From assembly GCF_026151205.1 (NCBI RefSeq), contig NC_087073.1:1576001-1640000 (forward strand): a stretch of 64,000 bases of DNA, written 5' to 3'. Positions 37,111-49,240 of this stretch are shown in pieces. Both the position numbers and the translations under genes were made by a program. The stretch comes from Bolinopsis microptera. Lineage: Eukaryota; Ctenophora; Tentaculata; Lobata; Bolinopsidae. Under the pieces are notes generated by a model. That model was given only the letters and a program-made list of their open reading frames with translations. It ran no database searches and was not told the origin of the DNA. Within the stretch, counting starts at the first letter, position 1; each line of letters starts with the position of its first letter.

Positions 37111-39894
37111 GGGTCCTTCGAGCTGAGCAGTTGTAAAGGACATTAGGGGTTCTTCGAGCTGAGCAGTTGTAAGGGACATTAGGGGTCCTTCGAGCTGAGC
37201 AGTTGTAAAGGACATTAGGGGTTCTTCGAGCTGAGCAGTTGTAAGGGACATTAGGGGTCCTTCGAGCTTAGCAGTTGTAAAGGACATTAGGGTCCTTCGA
37301 GCTGAGCAGTTGTAAAGGACATTAGGGGTCCTTCGAGCTGAGCAGTTGTAGGGGACATTAGGGGTCCTTCGAGCTGAGCAGTTGTAAGGGACATTAGGGG
37401 TTCTTCGAGCTGAGCAGTTGTAAGGGACATTAGGGGTCCTTCGAGCTGAGCAGTTGTAAAGGACATTAGGGGTCCTTCGAGCTGAGCAGTTGTAAGGGAC
37501 ATTAGGGGTCCTTCGAGCTGAGCAGTTGTAAGGGACATTAGGGGTTCTTCAAGCTGAGCAGTTGTAAGGGACATTAGGGGTTCTTCAAGCTGAGCAGTTG
37601 TAAGGAACATTAGGGGTTCTTCGAGCTGAGCAGTTGTAAAGGACATTAGGGGTCCTTCGAGCTGAGCAGTTGTAAGGGACATTAGGGGTCCTTAGAGCTG
37701 AGCAGTTGTAAGGGACATTAGGGGTTCTTCGAGCTGAGCAGTTGTAAGGGACATTAGGGGTCCTTCGAGCTGAGCAGTTGTAAGGGACATTAGGGGTCCT
37801 TAGAGCTGAGCAGTTGTTAAGGACATTAGGGGTCATTCGAGCTGAGCAGTTGTAAGGGACATTAGGGGTTCTTCGAGCTGTGCAGTTGTAGGGGACATAA
37901 GGGGTTCTTCAAGCTGAGCAGTTGTAAAGCACATTAGGGGTTCTTCGAGCTGTGCAGTTGTAGGGGACATAAGGGGTTCTTCGAGCTAAGCAGTTGTAAA
38001 GGACATTAGGGGTCCTTCGAGCTGAGCAGTTGTAAGGGACATTAGGGGCCCTTCGAGCTGAGCAGTTGTAAGGGACATTAGGGGTTCTTCAAGCTGAGCA
38101 GTTGTAAGGGACATTAGGGGCCCTTCGAGCTGAGCAGTTGTAAGGGACATTAGGGGCCCTTCGAGCTGAGCAGTTGTAAGGGACATTAGGGGTTCTTCGA
38201 GCTGAGCAGTTGTAAGGGATATTAGGGGTTCTTCGAGCTGAGCAGTTGTAAAGGACATTAGGGGTCCTTCGAGCTGAGCAGTTGTAAGGGACATTAGGGG
38301 CCCTTCGAGCTGAGCAGTTGTAAGGGACATTAGGGGTTCTTCGAGCTGAGCAGTTGTAAGGGATATTAGGGGTTCTTCGAGCTAAGCAGTTGTAAGGGAC
38401 ATTAGGGGTTCTTCGAGCTGAGCAGTTGTAAAGGACATTAGGGGTCCTTCGAGCTGAGCAGTTGTAAGGGACATTAGGGGCCCTTCGAGCTGAGCAGTTG
38501 TAAGGGATATTAGGGGTTCTTCGAGCTGAGCAGTTGTAAGGGATATTAGGGGTTCTTCGAGCTGAGCAGTTGTAAAGGACATTAGGGGTCCTTCGAGCTG
38601 AGCAGTTGTAAGGGACATTAGGGGCCCTTCGAGCTGAGCAGTTGTAAGGGACATTAGGGGTTCTTCGAGCTGAGCAGTTGTAAGGGATATTAGGGGTTCT
38701 TCGAGCTAAGCAGTTGTAAGGGACATTAGGGGTTCTTCGAGCTGAGCAGTTGTAAGGTATAAGGGACATTAGGGGTTCTTCGAGCTGAGCAGTTGTAAAG
38801 AACATTAGGGGTCCTTCGAGCTGAGCAGTTGTAAAGGACATTAGGGGTCCTTCGAGCTGAGCAGTTGTAAAGGATATTAGGGGTCCTTCGAGCTAAGCAG
38901 TTGTAAGGGATATTAGGGGTCCTTCGAGCTGAGCAGTTGTTAGGGACATTAGGGGTTCTTCGAGCTAAGCAGTTGTAAGGGACATTAGGGGTTCTTCGAG
39001 CTGAGCAGTTGTAAGAGACATTAGGGGTTCTTCGAGCTGAGCAGTTGTAAGGGACATTAGGGGTTCTTCGAGCTGAGCAGTTGTAAAGGACATTAGGGGT
39101 TCTTCGAGCTGAGCAGTTGTAAAGGACATTAGGGGTCCTCCGAGCTAAGCAGTTGTAAAGGACATTAGGGGTCCTTCGAGCTGAGCAGTTGTAAAGGACA
39201 TTAAGGGTTCTTCGAGCTGAGCAGTTGTAAAGGACATTAGGGGTCCTTCGAGCTAAGCAGTTGTAAGGGACATTAGGGGTTCTTCGAGCTAAGCAGTTGT
39301 AAGGGACATTAGGGGTTCTTCGAGCTGAGCAGTTGTAAAGGACATTAGGGGTCCTTCGAGCTGAGCAGTTGTAAAGGACATTAGGGGTTCTTCGAGCTAA
39401 GCAGTTGTAAAGGACATTAGGGGTACTTCGAGCTAAGCAGTTGTAAAGGACATTAGGGGTTCTTCGAGCTGAGCAGTTGTAAAGGACATTAGGGGTCCTT
39501 CGAGCTGAGCAGTTGTAAAGGACATTAGGGGTTCTTCGAGCTAAGCAGTTGTAAAGGACATTAGGGGTTCTTCGAGCTAAGCAGTTGTAAGGGACATTAG
39601 GGGTTCTTCGAGCTGAGCAGTTGTAAGGGACATTAGGGGTTCTTCGAGCTGAGCAGTTGTAAAGGACATTAGGGGTTCTTCGAGCTAAGCAGTTGTAAGG
39701 GACATTAGGGGTTCTTCGAGCTAAGCAGTTGTAAAGGACATTAGGGGTCCTTCGAGCTAAGCAGTTGTAAGGGACATTAGGGGTTCTTCGAGCTAAGCAG
39801 TTGTAAGGGACATTAGGGGTTCTTCGAGCTGAGCAGTTGTAAAGGACATTAGGGGTCCTTCGAGCTGAGCAGTTGTAAAGGACATTAGGGGTTC
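37081..39894. repeat. 36-bp minisatellite starting in the WDR59 stop codon region, block 1
   Basis: About 78 units of 36 bp (TTCGAGCTGAGCAGTTGTAA then G/A GGACATTAGGGGTCC). Unit 1 encodes the last nine residues and the TAG stop of WDR59, so the repeat is transcribed into, or replaces, the 3' UTR. Variation is concentrated at a few positions. Since 36 is a multiple of 3, very long minus-strand open frames arise, but they are pure repeat translations and not genes. Confidence 0.97.
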
Positions 39895-40920
39895 TGGTGT
39901 CCTTTTCTGGCAGCATCTTCAAGGACTACGATCAAATCGGATTAAAATGAGATTATTATTGATTGTTGAATTAAATTTACGAAATGGTATCATATGATTA
40001 TAATACACTAAAAATTTGAAATTTAAAAGATTTAAGCGACACAAAAATTTGCTTAAGACTTTGTAAATTCGGAACTTAGTGCGGTGTGAGATCACGTGGT
40101 TAAAGTATAACAACTTTGCCGCGCGCAATTAGTGCGAGATTTTGACGAATTTAGTATAAATCTCACCCCAATATCGCGAGTTTAACCACGAGATTTCGGC
40201 ACCCTCTTTCAGCACTACATATCCGGTCGCGCGCTTACATTTTCATAATAATATTCCTCATCTTGCTGGTCCCTTCGTCTTTATCATCAAGCCGACTTTT
40301 TATGGTCATTGTACTTTTGGTATTGATTGTTTTGAATTATTACTGGTTGTGTTACTCTGACGGCTTACTTTTCTGTACTGTCTAAGTCTTAAAGGATACT
40401 AGTTGTTGTCGATATTAATCGGTTTATAAGATCAAGATTAACAGTGGTTACTATAGTTACCATGGTTACCATTAAAGGAGGTCTGGTAATGGTCGAAATC
40501 TCAAGGTACTGTTCCTGGCTAAAGTCGACTCAATCTTTCTCAGAGTATTCTTAATACTGCCATAGGCAATGCCTATTAGGCATAGTGAATATTTCTTCAT
40601 TAAAAGTTTGAAAAAGAGTCTTTTCAACTGTAGAACTGACTTATTAATCCTAACAGGTAATTAACTCTGGATCCTCATCACATTGATTCCATTCTAAATT
40701 TTAGCCTTAAAACAAAACAAACATTACCAGATAAATCCGTTTACCATAATTTGACAATTGACATGTTCTAGTGCGAACGAGGCCTTCCCCGGACAAATCC
40801 TTAAATGCCAGTCTTCTCTAGCTGAAGTACGAACAGTATAATTTATCGGATAAAGTATATTACAAGGTGCTCTGATGATAATTTTAGTAAAATAATTAAT
40901 AATTGCCAAAAAAATGACCG
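39895..40920. other. Spacer between the two 36-bp blocks; duplicated flank
   Basis: The first about 115 bp (TCTGGCAGCATCTTCAAGGA ... to about 40010) is nearly identical to 41887-42002, which follows block 2 in the same way. The rest is AT-rich with no recognised gene. Confidence 0.6.
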
Positions 40921-40994
40921 TCGACGAGGTTCGAACCGGAGTCAACTGCTAAGCGATCGCGCTCTAAACCATTGTGCTACAATGGGCATATCAG
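40918..40994 (-). other. tRNA-like sequence, probable SINE head
   Basis: On the minus strand the A-box-like TAGCACAATGG is followed about 40 nt later by a perfect B box, GGTTCGAACC, in the spacing of a tRNA gene, and then by a short T-rich stretch. The anticodon stem does not pair well, so a functional tRNA is unlikely; a tRNA pseudogene or tRNA-derived SINE is more probable. Confidence 0.5.
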
Positions 40995-41159
40995 ATTTAC
41001 AATATGTAACTCTATATACTTCATAAAAATACGCACGTAAATTTTCGAGCGACATAAAGCGACATACTTACAATTTCGCTCACAAAGGGACTCGCGAAAT
41101 CTGAAATCTTTTTAAATAGAGAATAATTTGTGGGGCAAGAAATCTTGCAGGCTGGGTAG

Positions 41160-41184
41160 GGGGGGGGGGGGGGGGGTGGGGGGC
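41160..41184. repeat. Poly-G tract
   Basis: About 17 G, then T, then 6 G. It is one of several homopolymeric G runs in the window (also near 3332, 10139, 12789, 23943). Confidence 0.9.
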
Positions 41185-41271
41185 GTACATTTCGCCACTG
41201 CACGTGACACGTGAAAATCGCACTTTTAGTCTCAAAATCCAATCTCATCGCACTTTTTTTAGAATCTTGAT

Positions 41272-41888
41272 AGGGGCTTCGAGCTGAGCAGTTGTAAGGG
41301 ACATTAGGGGTTCTTCGAGCTGAGCAGTTGTAAGGGACATTAGGGGTTCTTCGAGCTGAGCAGTTGTAAAGGACATTAGGGGTCCTTCGAGCTGAGCAGT
41401 TGTAAGGGACATTAGGGGTTCTTCGAGCTAAGCAGTTGTAAAGGACATTAGGGGTCCTTCGAGCTGAGCAGTTGTAAGGGACATTAGGGGTTCTTCAAGC
41501 TGAGCAGTTGTAAAGGACATAAGGGGTTCTTCGAGCTGAGCAGTTGTTAGGGACATAAGGGGTTCTTCGAGCTGAGCAGTTGTAAGGGACATAAGGGGTT
41601 CTTCGAGCTGAGCAGTTGTAAGGGACATTAGGGGTCCTTCGAGCTGAGCAGTTGTAAAGGACATTAGGGGTTCTTCGAGCTGAGCAGTTGTAAGGGACAT
41701 TAGGGGTCCTTCGAGCTGAGCAGTTGTAAAGGACATTAGGGGTCCTTCGAGCTGAGCAGTTGTAAGGGACATTAGGGGTCCTTCGAGCTGAGCAGTTGTA
41801 AGGGACATTAGGGGTCCTTCGAGCTGAGCAGTTGTAAGGGACATTAGGGGTCCTTCGAGCTGAGCAGTTGCAAGGGATACTAGGGGTT
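41272..41888. repeat. 36-bp minisatellite, block 2
   Basis: About 17 units of the same 36-bp repeat as at 37081-39894, followed by a second copy of the same 115-bp flank. The block plus flank is a segmental duplicate of the right end of block 1, separated from it by about 1.3 kb of unrelated sequence. Confidence 0.97.
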
Positions 41889-42083
41889 ATGATGTCCTTC
41901 TCTGGCAGCATCTTCAAGGACTACGATTAAATCGGATTAAAATGAGATTATTATTGATTGTTGAATTAAATTTACGAAATGGTATCATATGATTATAATA
42001 TACTAACAATGTTTTTGCTTATCAAATATTTATATTTTATTTCAGATATCGCGGTGATAATCTTTTTTCGTGCGCTTTCAAGG

Positions 42084-42232
42084 GATACTTTTGTACGTTA
42101 TACATGATGCCTGTACTTCTGTACGTTATACATGATGCCCGTACTTTTGTACGTTATACATGATGCCCGTACTTTTGTACGTTATACATGATGCCCGTAC
42201 TTTTGTACGTTATACATGATGCCATTAATTGA
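42084..42232. repeat. 28-bp minisatellite
   Basis: Five units containing ACTTTTGTACGTTATACATG ATGCCCGT, the last ending in ATGCCATT. No relation to a gene boundary is seen. Confidence 0.92.
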
Positions 42233-42581
42233 TGTTAGGATTTTTAGTAGTCTGATTATCAATGACCATGGTCAGTACGATCATATGAGTTCTTAAACTA
42301 TGTATAATTTTTAATCTTATGTCTGTTTTTACTGATAAAATATGATTCGTATTGCATTGTTTCATTTACCTCTATTATTATGCTAAGTTAATTTATAAGT
42401 TTAACGAATCCTTAATAAGTATTGCATGGAGAATTGTACTCTCACATTTCATAACAATCTAGGTTGAATCTGAATCTATTAAATATGATGCTTTTAAAAA
42501 CAAGACTTTCTGTCGTAAACTTGTATTCTATTTACACGATTACACGATATTTTACACGATTATAAATTCTATCTATAATAA

Positions 42582-42913
42582 CAAATACAGGGAAATTGGT
42601 AGATCACCGACCGGCTATAAGCCGGTTATAAGCCGGCTATAAACCGGCTTATAGCCGGCTACAATTTGTATAGCCGGCTATAAGCCGGCTTATAGCCGGT
42701 TAGTAGCCGCTTACATTTGTTGTTGAGCGACGGCTATTAGCCGGTTATAAGCCTGCTATTAGCCGTTTAGGTATTGGCTATAAGAAATTCAGTGAAAACG
42801 GCTATTAGCCGGTTATAAGCCGGCTATTAGCCGTTTAGGTATCGAAAGTGGTTATAAGCCGGCTATAAGCCGGCTTATAGCCGGTCGGTGATCTACCAAC
42901 TGGCCCAAATACA
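42582..42913. mobile_element. Palindromic MITE (AGCCGGCTATAAGCCGG), 8-bp TSD
   Basis: A 316-bp element (42590-42905) flanked by CAAATACA on both sides. Terminal inverted repeats include TTGGTAGATCACCGACCGGC. The interior is made of many GCCGGCTATAAGCCGGC-type palindromes. A related segment at 55081-55175 has the same flanking sequence with CAAATACA once and no element, i.e. an empty site. Confidence 0.9.
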
Positions 42914-43220
42914 ATAGAAATTGGATATAAAGCTCACCCGAAGTATAACTAGATGAATATGGTAGACATAAAAAGAAAGTAAGGAAAGGGGAGGCTAAGC
43001 CTCACCCCCCGGAGACAAATTAACAGCGGTGGTATCTTTTACAAAGGGAAGAAGGTGGTGGGGTGAACAAGATGGGGAATACTCTTTCTACTAATGTAAT
43101 TGTATGCTGGACCAAGTTAAATAGTTAAATAGTATGATAAATGATCAGTAGCATGACAATTTTAGTTTTGTAGAAGCTACAGTTCCAGTACCTTGTTAAT
43201 ATTCTTTGTTCAATTTGCAG

Positions 43221-46200
43221 AATGAAGTTGAAAATTACCGGTTGGCACGGGCTTATCTGGACCAGTTGTCTCAACCATCGATCATGGTAGATTTCCACTT
43301 AATTACCGACTGTTAAAATTAACACAGGGCACTTGCAGTTTAATCATTGAAGTCCATTGTCCATAAAGATATAATGAACCTGTCCACAGCTGTTACTGAT
43401 TATTCGGGAAACGAGCTGGGGCAGATTAAATAATTATTAATTTATGCACCATATTGTAAGGTAGTGCAGAAAATTGCAACCTTAACCTAAAGTAACCTAA
43501 AATAAAGTAAGTAAACGCCACCTTTCCAGGAGAATAAGGATAACATCATTGTACGAAAGCAAATAATTGAAAAAGATACATTGTTGGATGAAGGATGATA
43601 ACATAAGCAAGATAAAGAGGATGGCTGAGCTAAGGTACTTAATCGTTTCCACTGACCATCTGGAATCTCTTTATTAACTGTTAAAAGTTCAGAGGTCTCT
43701 AGATGAGTTATCTCTTTGGGGGACATGTCATTGAAGACACCTTCTGGCTTTATTTTGAGAGAGCGCATTCATTTTTTGGAAATGATGTCATTAGTCGACT
43801 TGTATTTTCCTTTAGTGATTCCCTGGCTTTAGAAGAAGATAAGACGAGGACAGTCAACGCACAATTAAATGCACAGCGGGATCTGGACTCAGCATTGAAA
43901 ATGGCACTGCTTGAAGCAAAGAAACAAGTATATTTTATCAAAAGCTTTATAATCAATGTATTAATCGAGATTCGAGAGGGAAGAAATTTCTTCCAAAAGC
44001 TTGGTACTTAAAAAGTGTGTTAAGCAGCGTTTTAAACAACGTTTTGATATAATGTCAGAGAATAATTTTTCAGGGGCGCGAAGAATTAAAGGCTCATCAA
44101 GAGTTAAAAGTGGAATTCAGTCAGAAGACGGATGAATGGTCACAGAAAGAGTTAGATTTTGAAGCTAAAATCTCTTCAATTAATCAATATACTAAAACAA
44201 TAATTGTTGTGGACACAACAAGAAAATTGAGAATAATCTTGTGCGAGGGTAGGGACCCAGATGTCGTTTCTAACCCAAATAAACTTTAAGGAGGCTTCTC
44301 ATCAGTAGCCGCACCTCCTTACTCGGTTTCTGAACTGGAATTCTATGGGCTTCCAGACGGCCAGACCGAGTATTACCATCCCATCCTTCTAGAGTTCATC
44401 ACAAGTAGCACCCACCTTGAAGATCTTTGACACCCAGACACACCCCATTGGCGAACAAACTTTGGATATAATCTTACATGCTCCCGAAGGAATCCCTGGT
44501 TTATGGTCTTTCTCATCGTCACCAGCACTTTCACTAAGGCTCATCAAGAGTTAAAAGTGGAATTCAGTCAGAAGACGGATGAATGGTCACAGAAAGAGTT
44601 AGATTTTGAAGCTAAAATCTCTTCAATTAATCAATATACTAAAACAATAATTGAAGAAAACTCGACACTAAAAAGATCAATTCTCGAAGTTGAACAACAG
44701 GTGTGTACACTGTACATCGAGAAGATCATTGCAATGCAATTTACAATGCAATGATGATATTTATTTATAAAAAGATAAGGTCCAAGTCTCAAACTTCAAT
44801 ACAAATTTTTGGAGATTGTTAGTCAAACAACAAAATCTGCCCCTAACAGTTAACAGTGTTTCAAGTAATGTTACTACTTTAAACACTGTTACAATCTTAA
44901 AGCAACTTTGTGATAGAAGTGTTTTTCAGGGACGCGAAGAATTAAAGGCTCATCAAGAGTTAAAAGTGGAGTTCTGTCAGAAAATGGATGAATGGTCACA
45001 GAAAGAGTTGAATTTTAAAGCTGAAATTTTTTTAATTAATCAATACGCTAGAACGACACATGAGGTGTTCCTTTCACAGGTGAAAACTAAACAAGAAGAA
45101 AACTTGAAACTAAAAAGAGCAATCCTCCAAGTTGAAAGACAGGTGTGTATATTGAGAAGATCATTGCTTACAATGATGATATTTATTTATAAAAAGACTC
45201 AAACTTCGATACAGATTTTTACACCAATGTAGAAGGAATGACTGGAAGGATCACACTGCTACCTTCAATACTATATCATACGAAGTGTTTTACAGTACCT
45301 TAAGAACAACAAATTTAGTCTGCCATAAGTTTAGTCAAAATTTTGACTAAAATTGTTGTAAACCAAATTTATTGTGAACCAAATTTATTGGTTATAATAG
45401 TAATTTATAGTCCAAGTATCCGTGCCGGCGTTATGTGTGTTTTAAACTTGAAAAGTCACAATTTTAGAAATGTTGTAGAAAACACACTTAGTAGCTGCAT
45501 TTGGTACACTAGGTAATTCATTAAAATTACGTTTACATCGGCAATTCTCTTCAAATGAACATATCCCTGATTTCAAGTACTCAAAAGTGACCTATTTGAA
45601 ATCTGTATGACTGTATGATAAAATTCTTCTAATGATGCGCACTGTGCATTCCGAAACGCTAATAATAAAAAAAGACTTTTTAGGGACAGGAACAGTTAAG
45701 TCAGAAGACGGATGAATGGTCACAGAAAGAGTTAGATTTTAAAGCTAAAATCTCCTTAATTAATCAATATGCTAAAAAGAAAATTGAAGAAAACTCGACA
45801 CTAAAAAGAGCAATCCTCGAAGTTGAAAGACAGGTGTTTATATTGAGAAGATCATTGCGTACTAGTATGATTCAGATAGATGATATTTATAAAAAGATAG
45901 GGTCAAAGTCTTAAACTGCAATACAAATTTTTGGAGATTGTCAGTCAGTCAACAAAATCTGCCCCCTTTTCTGCGGCTTTTTGATAGAAGTGTTTTTTAG
46001 GGACGCGAAGAATTAAAGGCTCATCAAGAGTTAAAAGTGGAATTCAGTCAGAAGACGGATGAATGGTCACAGAAAGAGTTGAATTTGGAAGCTAACATCT
46101 CAACAATGATTGAAGAAAACTCGACATTAAAAAGAGCAACCCTCGAAGTTGAAAGACAGGTGTGTACATTGAGAAGATCATTGCTTAGTAATGATTATTG

Positions 46201-49200
46201 ATGAAATTCATTTATAAAAAGATTCCAACTGTCCAAGTCTCAAACTTCAATACACATTTTTGGAGATTGTCAGTTAAACAACAAAATTTGCCCTTAACAG
46301 TTAACAATGTTTAAAGCAACTTTTTGATAGAAGTGTTTTTCAGGGACGCGAAGAATTAAAGGCTCATCAAGAGTTAAAAGTGGAATTCAGCCAGAAGACA
46401 GATGACTGGTCACAGAAGGAATTGAATTTTGAAGCTAAAATCTCTTCAATTAATCAATATACTAAAACAATAATTGTATTGTATATTGAAGAAAACTCGA
46501 CACTAAAAAGATCAATTCTCGAAGTTGAACAACAGGTGTGTACATCGAGAAGATCATTGCTTACAATGACGATTATATCTATTTATAAAAAGACTCAAAC
46601 TTCGATACAGATTTTTACACCATTGTACAGAAGAAATGACTGGAAGGATCACACTGCTACCTTCAATACTATATCATACGAAGTGTTTTACAGTTAACAG
46701 TACCTTAAAGAACGACAAATTTAGTCTACCATAAGTTTAGTCAAAATTTAGACTAAAATTGTTGTAAACCAAATTTATTGTGAACCAAATTTATTGGCCT
46801 TAAGGTAATAATAGTAATTTATAGTCCAAGTATCCACTTATAGTTATCCCGCATGTGCCGGCATTATGCACGTGTTTTAAACTTGAAAAGTCACAATTTT
46901 AGAAACGTTGTAGAAAACACACTTAGTAGCTGCATTTGAGCACTAGGTAATTCATTAAAATTACGTTAACATCGGCGATTCTCTTGAAATGAACATAATC
47001 CTGATTTTGGGTATTAAAAAGAGACCTGTATTTGAAATCTGTATGACTGTATGAGAAAATTCTTATAATGATGCGCACTGTGCATTCTGAAACACTTACA
47101 ATAAAAGAAGACTTTTCAGGGACAGGAACAGTTAAGTCAGAAGACGGATGAATGGTCACAGAAAGAGTTAGATTTTAAAGCTAAAATCTCCTTAATTAAT
47201 CAATATGCTAAAAGGAAAATTGAAGAAAACTCAACACTAAAAAGAGCAACCCTCGAAGTTGAAAGACAGGTGTTTATATTGAGAAGATCATTGCGTACTA
47301 GTATGATGATAGATGATATTTATAAAAAGATAGGGTCAAAGTCTTAAACTTCAATACAAATTTTTAGAGATTGTCAGTCAGACAACAAAATCTGTCCCCT
47401 TTTCTGCGGCTTTTTGATAAAATAAATCAAATCAAATCAAAATATAATGACACAAACATCATCACACATCATCAAAAATATATCTACTAAAGTTTAAAAA
47501 TTATCTTAAATATATTGGCCTAAACAACCAAGTTAAAATGAATCTAATTTACATACTTTCCACTACTATATAAGTTGATAAAGCGTTTTTTAGCAACATG
47601 AGGATTACACACAAGATATTCATTGTGCTTCTCTTTATTAGTAGCATAATTTAATCCCTCGATCTGATAGAAGTGTTTTTTAGGGACGCGAAGAACTAAA
47701 GGCTCATCAAGAGTTAAAAGTGGAATTCAGTCAGAAGACGGATGAATGGTCACAGAAAGAGTTGAATTTGGAAGCTAAAATCTCTTCAATTAATCAATAT
47801 GCGAAAAAATCAATCAGAACGAAAATAGAAGAAAACTCAACACTAAAAGGAGCAATCCTCGAAGTTGAAAGACAGGTGTGTACAATGTTCAATGTTCATT
47901 GAGAAGATAATTGCTTACAGTGATAATATTTATTTATAAAAAGATGGGGTCCAACTGTCCAAGTCTCAAACTTCAATACAAATGTTTGGAGATTGTCAGT
48001 TAAACAACAAAATCTGCCCTTAACAGTGAACAGTGTTTAAAGTAATGTTACTACTTTAAACACTGTTACTGGTAATCTTGTTTTGCTCTTATGAGTGGGT
48101 CAATCATTTATTTTTAATTGTAGTTGACGAAGTGAGAGTCTCCACTCAGTGTGTTAAAACATAATTCTTTGTCGACTTTGTTATGACAAAGGCATGTAGC
48201 CGAAACGTCGACAAAGAATTATGTTTTAACACACTGAGTGGAGACTCTCACTTCGTCAACTACAATTAAAAATTAAACACTGTTACTTGAAAATATTTAA
48301 AGCAACTTTTTGATAGAAGTGTTTTTCAGGGACGCGAAGAATTAAAGGCTCATCAAGAGTTAAAAGTGGAATTCAGTCAGAAGACGGATGAATGGTCACA
48401 GAAAGAGTTGAATTTTGAAGCTAAAATCTCAACAATAATTGAAGAAAACTCGACATTAAAAAGAGCAACCCTCGAAGTTGAAAGACAGGTGTGTACATTG
48501 AGAAGATCATTGCTTACAATGATGATTGATATCATTTATTTATATAAAGATAAGGTCCAAGTCTCAAACTTAAATACACATTTTTGGAGATTGTCAGTCA
48601 AACAACAAAATCTGCTCTTAACAGTTTTAACAGTGTTTCAAGTAATGTTACTACTTTAAACACTGTTACAATCTTAAAGCAACTTTTTGATGGAAGTGTT
48701 TTTTAGGGACGAGAAGAATTAAAGGCTCATCAAGAGTTAAAAGTGGAATTCAGTCAGAAGACGGATGAATGGTCACAGAAAGAGTTGAATTTTAAAGCTA
48801 AAATCTCAACAATAATTGAAGAAAACTCGACATTAAAAAGAGCAACCCTCGAGGCTGAAAGACAGGTGTGTACATTGAGAAGATCAAAGCTTACAATTTA
48901 CTGAATTTTGTTTTTAAAAAGCTGAATTTGAGCTTGGGGTAATTCAATATGCTCGGTTCGCGCACTTACATTGGTTATCCCTTCAAAAATAAATGACCAT
49001 ATTCTTATTACTAAAAAATTAACCTATTTGAAATAGTGCCACGCAAGGTGGCACTATTTACTATATTATATAGTGTTCTGTATGGGGCAAAGGCTTAAAA
49101 CTAGGATGAAAATGATGCTTCAGATTACGCAAGAAAGAGAGCACTGGTTAACTGAAAGAAGCAGGCTCAACTCTGAAGTTGAAGAACATCTCTCGATAAA

Positions 49201-49240
49201 CGAGCAACTCTCAAAGAAGTTAAAAAAGAAGCAACTAAGC
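43221..49240 (+). CDS. Coiled-coil gene with tandemly duplicated exon cassettes (partial model)
   Basis: Not a family I recognise. Predicted exons encode charged, heptad-like helices: 43221-43286 (NEVENYRLARAYLDQLSQ), about 43815-43930 (EEDKTRTVNAQLNAQRDLDS), then a ladder of related cassettes at 44930-45142, 45684-45833, 46001-46159, 46344-46535, 47120-47269, 47684-47875, 48330-48488 and 48707-48865, and 49124-49240 (ITQEREHWLTERSRLNSEVE). Each cassette starts after TT(C/T)AG, ends at GACAG|GTGT or CAACAG|GTGT, has a length divisible by three (150, 159, 192 or 213) and is phase 0 at both ends. The cassette core is QKTDEWSQKEL...EENSTLKRA. A split copy lies at 44074-44205 and 44535-44700. The 5' end of the gene is not identified, and the 3' end may continue into the ORF at 50585. 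Confidence 0.7.
44206..44534. other. Insertion splitting the first cassette
   Basis: About 330 bp of unrelated sequence separates two overlapping partial copies of the cassette; about 115 bp (GCTCATCAAGAG ... ACAATAATT) occurs on both sides. It is either an insertion with a large duplication or an unequal exchange. No transposon ends recognised. Confidence 0.6.
48057..48287. mobile_element. Long hairpin insertion with 14-bp TSD in a cassette intron
   Basis: About 203 bp flanked by TAAACACTGTTACT on both sides. It contains a near-perfect hairpin: arms of about 66 nt (48110-48176 and 48207-48273) around a 30-nt loop with GGCATGTAGCCGAAAC. The related introns of neighbouring cassettes lack it. 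The long TSD and inverted arms recall retroelement or Penelope-like solo ends; no protein is encoded. Confidence 0.75.

Noticed and set aside
37081-39894. CRISPR-like array
   Set aside because: The repeats are directly adjacent with no unique spacers, in a eukaryotic genome without cas genes; it is a minisatellite.
37081-41917. Long minus-strand open frames (up to 398 codons) repeating TPNVPYNCSARR or MSLTTAQLEGPL
   Set aside because: They are translations of a 36-bp tandem repeat whose length is a multiple of three; several overlapping frames are open at once and there is no independent coding evidence.
48176-48207. Functional hammerhead ribozyme in the hairpin loop
   Set aside because: A GGC-AUGUA-GCC stem and GAAAC are present, but no CUGANGA core or clear cleavage triplet can be placed, so only a distant resemblance is claimed.
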